Below are positions 24,324-31,636 of a stretch of 56,973 nucleotides of DNA, piece after piece. The DNA is taken from contig KI547176.1 in the NCBI GenBank assembly GCA_000497835.1, forward strand, positions 126,802 to 183,774, written 5' to 3'. Positions within the stretch are counted from its first letter, which is position 1. Each line of letters begins with the position of its first letter. The position numbers and the translations under genes are program-made. This DNA is from a gamma proteobacterium L18. GTDB taxonomy: Bacteria > Pseudomonadota > Gammaproteobacteria > Pseudomonadales > Pseudomonadaceae. The notes beneath the pieces are model-generated. The model saw only the letters and a program-made list of their open reading frames with translations. It was not told the DNA's origin and searched no databases.

Positions 24324-25021
24324 GGGTTCAACTCCCCAGCCGCCTTGAGGGCGGCAAACATGTATTCGGCGCGACGCCAGTCTTCCGGCGTGTCGATGTC
24401 CTGCACACGGTGGCGCGGCAGCATGATCGGCAGGCTGTGCCCGGCGAACATGGGCAGGCCTTGCAGCCAGGCCTGGCGGCGCCCCCAGTAAAACTGCCCG
24501 GCGTCATGCCAGGCCGGCGTCAGGTCCTGGGAACGGACCTGACTGAATTCGGGATACAACGCGGCGACACCGCCCTGCCCGTCCAACTGCAAGGCACGCT
24601 GGACCGGGAAGGCGTAACTGCACACCGAAAACGCAAAACACTTGTCGTCATTGCCTTGCAAGGCAGCCAGCCCCTGCTGCAAGTCGGCAGCCGTGAGCAT
24701 AGGCGCTGTAGCATAGATGCAGCAGGCCAGTTCGTGGGCGGCGCCCAAGGCCTGCAAGGCGTGCTGCACCACCGCCGTGGTACCGGTGTGGTGATCGGCC
24801 AGGCTGGCAGGCCGGCGGAACGGCACTTGCGCACCATAGGCACGGGCCACGTCGGCGATTTCATCGTCGTCGGTGCTCACCACCACCTCGTCGAACAACC
24901 CGCTGGCCAAGGCCGCACGGATGGACCAGGCAATGATCGGCACGCCGTCGAACAACTTGAGGTTCTTGCGTGGAATACGCTGGCTGCCACCACGGGCGGG
25001 AATGATCGCCACCGCGCTCAT
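24320..25021 (-). CDS. pseF: PseF, CMP-pseudaminic acid synthetase
   Basis: PseF activates pseudaminic acid with CTP for transfer. The 233 residues belong to the CMP-NeuNAc synthetase-like nucleotidyltransferases. The N-terminal motif is IIPARGGSQRIPRKN, followed by IAWSIRAAL, EVVVSTDDDEIA and YWGRRQAWL. The ATG at 25021 overlaps the pseC stop (ATGA). A GTG two codons upstream (25027), closer to AAAGGGA, is an alternative. Confidence 0.9.
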   Translation of the reverse strand: MSAVAIIPARGGSQRIPRKNLKLFDGVPIIAWSIRAALASGLFDEVVVSTDDDEIADVARAYGAQVPFRRPASLADHHTGTTAVVQHALQALGAAHELACCIYATAPMLTAADLQQGLAALQGNDDKCFAFSVCSYAFPVQRALQLDGQGGVAALYPEFSQVRSQDLTPAWHDAGQFYWGRRQAWLQGLPMFAGHSLPIMLPRHRVQDIDTPEDWRRAEYMFAALKAAGELNP

Positions 25022-26178
25022 GGGCACACTATCCCTTTCAGGGTCGCGACGACCTGGTCCTGCTCGGCATCGGTCATGGCGGCGAACAGCGGCAGGCTGA
25101 TGGCCTGGCTGTAATACTGCTCGGCCTCGGGGAAGTCACCCAGGGCGAAGCCCATGTCACGGTAATACGGTTGCAGGTGCACGGGGATGTAGTGCAGTTG
25201 CACGCCGATACCGGCGGCGCGCAGCGCCTCGAACACCTCGCGATGGCCCAGGGCGATGCGCGGCAGGTTCAGGCGCACCACATACAGGTGCCAGGCCGAC
25301 TCGGCACCCGCCTGCACGCCGGGCAGGTTCACCGGCAAGTCGGCCAACAGGCGTGCATAGCGCGCTGCCAGTTGCCGGCGGCGGGCGACGAAACCGTCCA
25401 GCTTATGCAGCTGCGACAGGCCCAGGGCCGCCTGCAGGTCGGTCATGCGGTAATTGAAGCCCAGTTCCACCTGTTGGTAGTACCAGGGGCCGTGGCTGGG
25501 TTCGTCCATGTCCACCGCATCGCGAGTCATGCCGTGGCTGCGCAGGCGCTTGAGGCGCGCGGCCAGTTCCGGGCTGTTGGTCAGCACCATGCCGCCCTCG
25601 CCGGTGGTGATGATTTTCACCGGGTGGAAGCTGAACACGGTCATGTGCGCGAATTCGCCGCAGCCCACCGGGCGCCCTTCATAGCGCGCGCCCACGGCGT
25701 GGGAAGCGTCTTCGATCAGGCAGAACCCGTAGCGCTCGGCCAGTGCGCCGATGGCACGCATGTCACAGCTCTGGCCGGCGAAAGCCACGGCCACCACCAC
25801 CTTGGGCAGGCGCCCCTGCTGCTCGGCCATGGCCAGCTTCTGCGCCAGTTTGCCGGCGTCCAGGTTCAGGGTGTCGGGGTCGATGTCGACGAAGTCCACC
25901 TGCGCGCCGCAGTAACGGCCACAGTTGGCCGACGCCAGAAAGGTGTTGGGCGAGGTCCACAGCCAGTCGCCTTCGCCCAGGCCCGCGGCCAGGCAGGCGA
26001 TGTGCAGGGCCGCGGTGGCGTTGCACACCGCCACACCGTGGCCGGCATAGCAATATTGCGCCATGGCGCTTTCGAAGCGCTCAAGGGTCGGCCCCTGGGT
26101 CAGCCAGTCCGACTGCAGTACCTGCACCACGGCGTCGATGTCAGCGGCGTCAATGCTTTGCCGACCGTACGGAATCAC
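25018..26178 (-). CDS. pseC: PseC, UDP-4-amino-4,6-dideoxy-AltNAc aminotransferase
   Basis: A DegT/DnrJ/EryC1-type PLP aminotransferase of 386 residues that aminates the PseB product. The PLP lysine is Lys188 in FSFHPVKIITTGEGG. Other family marks are CNATAALHIACL, VAFAGQSCDM and IEDASHAVGARYEG. It starts with GTG at 26178, overlapping the pseB stop (GTGA). Confidence 0.93.
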   Translation of the reverse strand: MIPYGRQSIDAADIDAVVQVLQSDWLTQGPTLERFESAMAQYCYAGHGVAVCNATAALHIACLAAGLGEGDWLWTSPNTFLASANCGRYCGAQVDFVDIDPDTLNLDAGKLAQKLAMAEQQGRLPKVVVAVAFAGQSCDMRAIGALAERYGFCLIEDASHAVGARYEGRPVGCGEFAHMTVFSFHPVKIITTGEGGMVLTNSPELAARLKRLRSHGMTRDAVDMDEPSHGPWYYQQVELGFNYRMTDLQAALGLSQLHKLDGFVARRRQLAARYARLLADLPVNLPGVQAGAESAWHLYVVRLNLPRIALGHREVFEALRAAGIGVQLHYIPVHLQPYYRDMGFALGDFPEAEQYYSQAISLPLFAAMTDAEQDQVVATLKGIVCP

Positions 26179-27176
26179 GGCTTGAGTTCCGCGTGCAGGG
26201 CCGCGATCTGCTCTACGTCGAGGAACTGCGGGTTGATGTCGGAGCGGTACTCGAAATCTTCGCTCACCGGCCGGCCGCGCTCGCCCAGGCCATCCAGGGC
26301 GAAGTCCAGGTCGGTGTGGGTGAAGCGGATCGACGGCTGGATGGTGTAGTGGTCGTCGAATTCCAGGGTGGCGCGGGCATCGTCCAGCGGCACCATCAGC
26401 TCATGCAGCTTTTCGCCCGGGCGGATGCCCACCAGGGTCTGCGGCAGCTCGGGGGCCATGGCCGTGGCCAGGTCGACGATGCGGATCGACGGGATTTTTG
26501 GCACGAAGATCTCGCCGCCGTGCATGCGCGCGAAATTGTCGAGCACGAACTGCACGCCGTGGTCCAGGGTGATCCAGAAGCGCGTCATGCGCGGGTCGGT
26601 GATCGGCAGTTCGCGGGCCTTTTCGCTGATCAGCTTGCTGAAGAACGGCACCACCGAGCCACGCGAGCCGGCGACGTTGCCATAGCGCACCACGGCAAAA
26701 CGGGTTTGCTGGTCGCCGGCAATGTTGTTGGCGGCCACGAACAGCTTGTCCGACAGCAGCTTGGTGGCACCGTACAGATTGATCGGGCTGGCGGCCTTGT
26801 CGGTGGACAGCGCGATGACTTTCTTCACGCCGTTGTCGATGGCGGCGGCAATCACGTTCTCAGCGCCGTTGACGTTGGTGCGGATGCATTCGGTGGGGTT
26901 GTACTCCGCCGCCGGCACTTGCTTGAGGGCCGCCGCATGCACCACGTAATCGATGCCGCGCATGGCCACGCGCAGGCGCTCGGCGTCGCGCACGTCGCCA
27001 ATGAAATAGCGCATGCACGGGGCGTTGAAGCTCTGCTGCATTTCGTACTGCTTGAGCTCGTCGCGGGAAAACACCACCACGCGCTTGGGTTGGTACTGCT
27101 CCAGCAGGCGGCGAATGAAATTGCGACCGAAGGAACCGGTACCGCCGGTGATGAAGAGGGATTTGCCGTTGAACAT
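26175..27176 (-). CDS. pseB: PseB, UDP-GlcNAc 4,6-dehydratase (inverting)
   Basis: First enzyme of pseudaminic acid synthesis. The 333 residues form a short-chain dehydrogenase fold with NADP motif GGTGSFG at 11-17 and catalytic Asp126, Lys127 and Tyr135-x3-Lys139 in STDKAASPINLYGATK, the PseB/FlaA1 signature. The frame is open to 27290, but AAGGAACC precedes the ATG at 27176. First gene of pseB-C-F-G-I, whose first four genes overlap each other. Confidence 0.95.
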   Translation of the reverse strand: MFNGKSLFITGGTGSFGRNFIRRLLEQYQPKRVVVFSRDELKQYEMQQSFNAPCMRYFIGDVRDAERLRVAMRGIDYVVHAAALKQVPAAEYNPTECIRTNVNGAENVIAAAIDNGVKKVIALSTDKAASPINLYGATKLLSDKLFVAANNIAGDQQTRFAVVRYGNVAGSRGSVVPFFSKLISEKARELPITDPRMTRFWITLDHGVQFVLDNFARMHGGEIFVPKIPSIRIVDLATAMAPELPQTLVGIRPGEKLHELMVPLDDARATLEFDDHYTIQPSIRFTHTDLDFALDGLGERGRPVSEDFEYRSDINPQFLDVEQIAALHAELKP

Positions 27177-27250
27177 GCACAGGTTCCTTAGATCGAGGCG
27201 GCCGCCGGGGGACGGTTTTCTGACCCGGGCCGCGGATTCCGTGTTGTTGA

Positions 27251-27265
27251 GCAAAATGCAGGCCA
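27251..27265 (-). promoter_or_regulatory. Candidate sigma-54 promoter of the pse operon
   Basis: Minus-strand TGGCCTG-N4-TTGC: GG and GC at correct spacing, two bases off TGGCACG. Predicted start near 27238, about 60 bases before the pseB ATG. Its pairing with a second sigma-54 site facing the other way at 27338 supports it. Confidence 0.5.
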
Positions 27266-27337
27266 TGTCGCCGAGGCATCCCGCTCCCACAGGAACTGTG
27301 GTAGACCACCAGGCTGTTGGTCGGCAAAAGCAGGATT

Positions 27338-27352
27338 TGGCAGAGAAATTGC
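27338..27352 (+). promoter_or_regulatory. Candidate sigma-54 promoter of the DegT/ATP-grasp/tag operon
   Basis: TTGGCAGAGAAATTGCTG: TGGCA and TTGC at correct spacing, with the C and G of CACG changed. Predicted start near 27364, leader of about 70 bases to the ATG at 27437. The 260-base divergent gap 27177-27436 holds this site, the pseB site and half a REP (CCGCTCCCACAG at 27281-27292). Confidence 0.55.
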
Positions 27353-27436
27353 TGCTACGCCTCTGTCGACGCCTGGCGCCCGTTTATTGACGGCCCACCA
27401 CGCGCGCAGGACCTTCCGTGGAGCGCCAGCACAATC

Positions 27437-28567
27437 ATGTCCAAAGTCATCCCCGTTACCAGCCCGCTTCTGCCTCCGCTGGAAGAATTCATCCCGTACC
27501 TGGAAGAAATCTGGCAAACGCGCCGCCTGACCAACGCCGGCCCGTTCCACCAGCAGTTGGAAAAGGCCCTGGCGGACTATCTGGGCGTGGAGCACCTGTG
27601 CCTGTTCGCCAACGGCACCCTGGCGCTGGTCACCGCGCTGCAGGCGCTGCGCATCACCGGCGAGGTCATCACCACCCCGTATTCGTTCGTGGCCACCACC
27701 CATTCGCTGTTGTGGAACGACCTCAAGCCCGTGTTCGTCGACATTGACCCGGTCACCTGCAACCTGGACCCGGCCAGCATCGAGAAGGCCATCACGCCCG
27801 CCACCAGCGCCATCCTGCCGGTGCATTGCTACGGCACGCCATGCGATGTGGAAGCCATCCAGACTATCGCCGACAACTACGGCCTGAAAGTCATCTATGA
27901 CGCCGCCCACTGTTTCGGCGTACGCCAGAACGGCACCAGCGTGCTGCGCCACGGCGACCTGTCGATCCTCAGCTTCCACGCCACCAAGGTGTTCAACACC
28001 TTCGAAGGCGGCGCCATCGTGTGCCCCGATGCCAAGACCAAGAAGCGTATCGACTACCTGAAGAACTTCGGTTTCGCCGACGAAGTCACGGTGGTGGCGC
28101 CCGGCATCAACGGCAAGATGAGCGAAATCAACGCCGCCTTCGGCATGCTGCAACTGCGCCACATCGATGACGCCCTGGCGCGCCGCAAACTGATTGACCA
28201 GGCGTACCGCCAGGGCCTGGAAGGCGTGCAAGGCATCCGCCTGATGCAACGCCGCACCGACCTGACCGCCAACTATTCGTACCTGCCGATTTTCATCGAC
28301 AGCGACTACCCGCTCAGCCGCGACCAGGTCTACGACCTGATGCGCGACCACGACATTCTGGCCCGTCGCTACTTCTACCCGTTGATCAGCGAATTCCCCA
28401 TGTACCGCGGCCTGCCGTCGGCTGCCGGCGAATTGCTGCCGGTTGCAGAAAAAACCTCACGCCAAGTGCTGTGCCTGCCGATATATCCTGATCTGGCCCA
28501 GGAAGTGGTGGACACCATCTGCCACTTGTTGCGCCGTCACGCACAGCCAACGGGAGTGCCGCGATGA
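27437..28567 (+). CDS. DegT/DnrJ/EryC1 sugar aminotransferase (VioA/QdtB-like)
   Basis: 376-residue PLP aminotransferase. The PLP lysine is Lys184 in SFHATKVFNTFEGG, a motif form I associate with dTDP-4-keto-6-deoxyhexose aminotransferases (VioA, FdtB, QdtB). Other marks are CLFANGTLAL, PVHCYGTPCDVEAI and IYDAAHCFGV. The likely product is a nucleotide 4-amino-4,6-dideoxy sugar; the substrate is not proven. The frame is open from 27317, but the leader covers the sigma-54 site, so I use the ATG at 27437. First gene of the plus-strand operon; its stop overlaps the next start (ATGA). It is clearly distinct from pseC. Confidence 0.82.
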   Translation: MSKVIPVTSPLLPPLEEFIPYLEEIWQTRRLTNAGPFHQQLEKALADYLGVEHLCLFANGTLALVTALQALRITGEVITTPYSFVATTHSLLWNDLKPVFVDIDPVTCNLDPASIEKAITPATSAILPVHCYGTPCDVEAIQTIADNYGLKVIYDAAHCFGVRQNGTSVLRHGDLSILSFHATKVFNTFEGGAIVCPDAKTKKRIDYLKNFGFADEVTVVAPGINGKMSEINAAFGMLQLRHIDDALARRKLIDQAYRQGLEGVQGIRLMQRRTDLTANYSYLPIFIDSDYPLSRDQVYDLMRDHDILARRYFYPLISEFPMYRGLPSAAGELLPVAEKTSRQVLCLPIYPDLAQEVVDTICHLLRRHAQPTGVPR

Positions 28568-29847
28568 ACGTTCGTCAGGTCCTGGTGTTTCCGGCCGGTA
28601 CCGAAATCGGCCTGGAGATTTTCCACGCCTTGCAATACTGCAAGGAAGTCCGGATCCACGGCGCCGGGCAGCCCATCAGCAACCCGGCGCAGCTGGTGTA
28701 CCCCGACTACCACCCGCTGCCCAGCATCCACGAAGAGGGCTGGCTGCCAGCGCTGGTCAAGCTGTGCAGGCAGCTGAAGATCGACTACATCTTCCCGGCC
28801 TACGACGACGCCATCATTGCCCTGCATGAGGTGGCCGACAAGCTGCCGGCGGTCATCGTCGGCGCCAGCCCCGAGGTGTGCCGGCTGACGCGGCGCAAGT
28901 CCAGCACGTATGAGCGCCTGCGCGACACCGTGCAGGTGCCGCAGGTGTTCAAGCACGCCGAACAGGTCGAAAGCTTCCCGGTGTTCGTCAAGCCGGACCG
29001 TGGCCAGGGCAGCCAGGGCATCGCCCGCTGCGACGACGCCGCTGCCCTGCAACGCGCCTGCGCCGCCCTGCCCGACCCGCTGATCTGCCAGTACCTGCCC
29101 GGCGAAGAATTCACCGTGGACTGCTTCTCCGATCGCGAGCGCGGCCTGCTGTATGCCTCGGCGCGTCGCCGCCTGCGTATCCGCAACGGCATCGCCGTCA
29201 ACAGCGTCACCGAAGAATTGCCCCAGGCCCAGGCCATGGCCCAGCGCATCAGCGACGAGTTGAAGATGCGCGGCGCCTGGTTCTTCCAGGTCAAGCGCGC
29301 CGCCGACGGTGCCCTGACCTTGCTGGAAGTGGCCCCACGCATTGCCGGCAGCATGTCCACCAACCGCGTGCGCGGGGTGAACTTTGCGCTGCTGAGCCTT
29401 TACGAGCAGGAACGCGCGCCGCTGGGCATCCTGGCTTACCAAGGCTGCGTCGAAGTGGACCGCGCCCTGGGCAACCGTTACCGCCATGACGTGCAGTACT
29501 CCACCCTGTACGTAGACCTGGACGACACGCTGATTTTCCGCGAACAGGTCAACACCCAAGTGGTGAGCCTGGTGTACCGCGCCCTCAACCTGGGCCGCAC
29601 GGTGAAGCTGATCACCCGCCACCGCCATGACCTGGCCGCTACCCTTGCGCGCTTTCGCCTGGCCGGCCTGTTCGACGAGATCATCCACATTGCCGACGGC
29701 CAGCCGAAGTCGGCGTTTATCCGCGAGAGCGACGCCATCCTGGTGGACGACAGCTACGCCGAACGCCTGGAAGTGTCGCGCAGCCGCGGTATCCACACCT
29801 TCGACTGCAGCATGATCGAAATGCTGCTGACCAGCCCAGAACCGTAA
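28564..29847 (+). CDS. ATP-grasp ligase fused to a HAD phosphatase domain
   Basis: 427 residues with two enzymatic parts. Residues 1-300 form an ATP-grasp carboxylate-amine ligase: FPVFVKPDRGQGSQGI (139-153) is the ATP lysine and glycine loop, QYLPGEEFTVDCF (176-188) the hinge, and TLLEVAPRIAGS (252-263) the metal-binding segment. Residues 310-427 are a HAD domain with Asp318-Leu-Asp320 in YVDLDDTL, then LITRH and LVDDSYAERL. Such ligases join a carboxylate to an amine through an acyl phosphate; substrate unknown. Next to an aminotransferase and a CDP-polyol system, it may acylate an amino sugar and dephosphorylate a sugar or polyol. Translationally coupled to the DegT gene. Confidence 0.75.
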   Translation: MNVRQVLVFPAGTEIGLEIFHALQYCKEVRIHGAGQPISNPAQLVYPDYHPLPSIHEEGWLPALVKLCRQLKIDYIFPAYDDAIIALHEVADKLPAVIVGASPEVCRLTRRKSSTYERLRDTVQVPQVFKHAEQVESFPVFVKPDRGQGSQGIARCDDAAALQRACAALPDPLICQYLPGEEFTVDCFSDRERGLLYASARRRLRIRNGIAVNSVTEELPQAQAMAQRISDELKMRGAWFFQVKRAADGALTLLEVAPRIAGSMSTNRVRGVNFALLSLYEQERAPLGILAYQGCVEVDRALGNRYRHDVQYSTLYVDLDDTLIFREQVNTQVVSLVYRALNLGRTVKLITRHRHDLAATLARFRLAGLFDEIIHIADGQPKSAFIRESDAILVDDSYAERLEVSRSRGIHTFDCSMIEMLLTSPEP

Positions 29848-29857
29848 GGACGGCGCC

Positions 29858-30322
29858 ATGACCACGGTAATCACTTACGGTACCTTCGACCTGTTCCATG
29901 TCGGCCACGTGCACCTGCTGCGCCGCCTCAAGGGCCTGGGCGACCGCCTGGTGGTGGGCTGCTCCACCGATGAGTTCAACCACCAGAAAGGCAAGAAATC
30001 CATCGCCCCCTATGCCCAGCGCGTGGAGATCCTCAAGTCGGTGCGCTATGTGGACCACGTGATCCCGGAAACCCATTGGGACCAGAAGCGCAGCGACATC
30101 CTGCGCGAGGGTGCGGATATCTTCGCCATTGGCGACGATTGGGCGGGCAAGTTCGATGACCTGAGCGACATCTGCCAGGTGGTGTACCTGCCGCGCACCC
30201 GCGACATTTCCTCGACCGAAATCCGCCGCCTGGCCCAGGCCATGCACGCTGACCAGATGCTGGAGTTGCAGCGCGCGGTGGACCAACTGCAACGGGTCGT
30301 GGACCAGCTGCAATCTCGATAA
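29858..30322 (+). CDS. TagD-like glycerol-3-phosphate cytidylyltransferase
   Basis: 154 residues closely following the TagD/GCT pattern: YGTFDLFHVGHVHLLRR (nucleotide-binding GTFDxxHxGH), STDEFNHQKGKKS, GDDWAGKFD and YLPRTRDISSTEIR (the RTxxISTT motif with one change). It should make CDP-glycerol, the donor for glycerophosphate polymers or caps. The C-terminus carries an extra helix with a repeated heptad (RAVDQLQ, RVVDQLQ). AGGA precedes the ATG. Followed 34 bases later by the matching transferase. A related CDP-polyol is possible. Confidence 0.85.
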   Translation: MTTVITYGTFDLFHVGHVHLLRRLKGLGDRLVVGCSTDEFNHQKGKKSIAPYAQRVEILKSVRYVDHVIPETHWDQKRSDILREGADIFAIGDDWAGKFDDLSDICQVVYLPRTRDISSTEIRRLAQAMHADQMLELQRAVDQLQRVVDQLQSR

Positions 30323-30356
30323 ACAGACAAAGCAACACCGGGCTATGGAGCGTTGA

Positions 30357-31604
30357 ATGCGTAAACTGGTTGCGGACCTGGTGGTACTTCCGCTGTGGCG
30401 CCTGATTGACCGCTGTGTGAGCAAGAACCCGCAGCGCTGGGCGTTCTTCGTCCATCACCTGAAATCCGATCAGTTCGTGGAAAATTCCCGGGCCGTGTTC
30501 GAAGCCGTCAAGGCCGACCCCAACCTTGAGAAAATCGTCTTCACCCGCGGCGTGCCGATTACCTTCACACTGGAGGGTGCGGTCAACACGCGCATCGTCG
30601 ACCTGCAGACCCTCACCGGGCTGTTCGTGCTGTGGCGCTGCAAGGTGCTGCTGGTGACCCATTCGGTGTCCATGGACCTGTCCATGCGCTGGCCGCCGCG
30701 CCAGTTCAGCGTGGTACGCCCGGCACTCAAACCGCGCACCATCATCAACCTGTGGCACGGTATCCCGCTGAAGAAACTGCTGGCCCTGGCCAACGATGAA
30801 GTGCGCAAGCACACCGACCGCGTGGCCTTCCGGCGCATCGAACGTTCGCACTACGCCGGGCTGATCACCTCGTCGGCCATCGACAGCCACGCCATGGCCA
30901 CCATGTTCCACCCCATCACCTATGACCGCGTGTGGGTGACCGGCCTGCCACGCAGCGATTTCCTGGTGATGCCGCGCCCACAACTGCCCGCCTACCTGCG
31001 CGATGGCCTGGAGCGCATCGAGCGCCTCAAGGGCGACAAGACCCTGATCGTCTACGCCCCCACTTACCGCCAGGTCAGCGTGGCGGGCGCAGCCTATTAC
31101 CAGTTCAGCGAACAGGAAGCCCAGGCCATCCGCGCCCTGCTGGCCCGCCACAACGCGATCCTGGGCATCCGCCTGCACTACTTCAAGAACGCCGCCGAGG
31201 TGTTCAACATCGAGCAGTTGATCGATGGCCAGAACATCGTCGAGCTGGACCACCAGCAGTTCCCCGACATCGCCTGCGTGCTGCGCGCAGCGGACCTGGT
31301 GGTGACCGACTATTCCAGCGTGTACATCGATGCGCTGTACCTGGAAAAACCGGTGTTCAGCTTCGCCTACGACCTTGAGCACTACCAGCAACAACAGGAC
31401 GGCGTGCTGTACGACCTGGACCTGGTGTTCCCCGGCCCCGTGGTGGGCAGCTCCGACGCCTTGCTGCAGGCCCTGGAACAGGAACTGCGCGCACCTGCGC
31501 AAGTGGACAGCGACCGCTACCGCATGGCCCGCAAACTGTTTTTCGCCCACACCGACGCCGGCAACTGCCAGCGGGTGATCGAACGCATCAGACAACTGGC
31601 TTGA
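30357..31604 (+). CDS. CDP-glycerol glycerophosphotransferase family protein (TagB/TagF-like)
   Basis: 415 residues of the Glyphos_transf family. Motifs: NLWHGIPLKKL (catalytic His region), LIVYAPTYR, and the C-terminal RAADLVVTDYSSVYIDALYL with PVFSFAYDLEHY, the CDP-binding GT-B half. Family members move glycerophosphate from CDP-glycerol to a sugar or to a growing polyol-phosphate chain. With TagD upstream and a large glycosyltransferase downstream, it probably adds a glycerophosphate to a flagellin glycan. There is no clear signal peptide, so it is cytoplasmic or peripheral. GGAG lies 7 bases before the ATG. Confidence 0.85.
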   Translation: MRKLVADLVVLPLWRLIDRCVSKNPQRWAFFVHHLKSDQFVENSRAVFEAVKADPNLEKIVFTRGVPITFTLEGAVNTRIVDLQTLTGLFVLWRCKVLLVTHSVSMDLSMRWPPRQFSVVRPALKPRTIINLWHGIPLKKLLALANDEVRKHTDRVAFRRIERSHYAGLITSSAIDSHAMATMFHPITYDRVWVTGLPRSDFLVMPRPQLPAYLRDGLERIERLKGDKTLIVYAPTYRQVSVAGAAYYQFSEQEAQAIRALLARHNAILGIRLHYFKNAAEVFNIEQLIDGQNIVELDHQQFPDIACVLRAADLVVTDYSSVYIDALYLEKPVFSFAYDLEHYQQQQDGVLYDLDLVFPGPVVGSSDALLQALEQELRAPAQVDSDRYRMARKLFFAHTDAGNCQRVIERIRQLA

Positions 31605-31636
31605 TCCCAGACAACTTCTCAACAGGTGGACAACTC

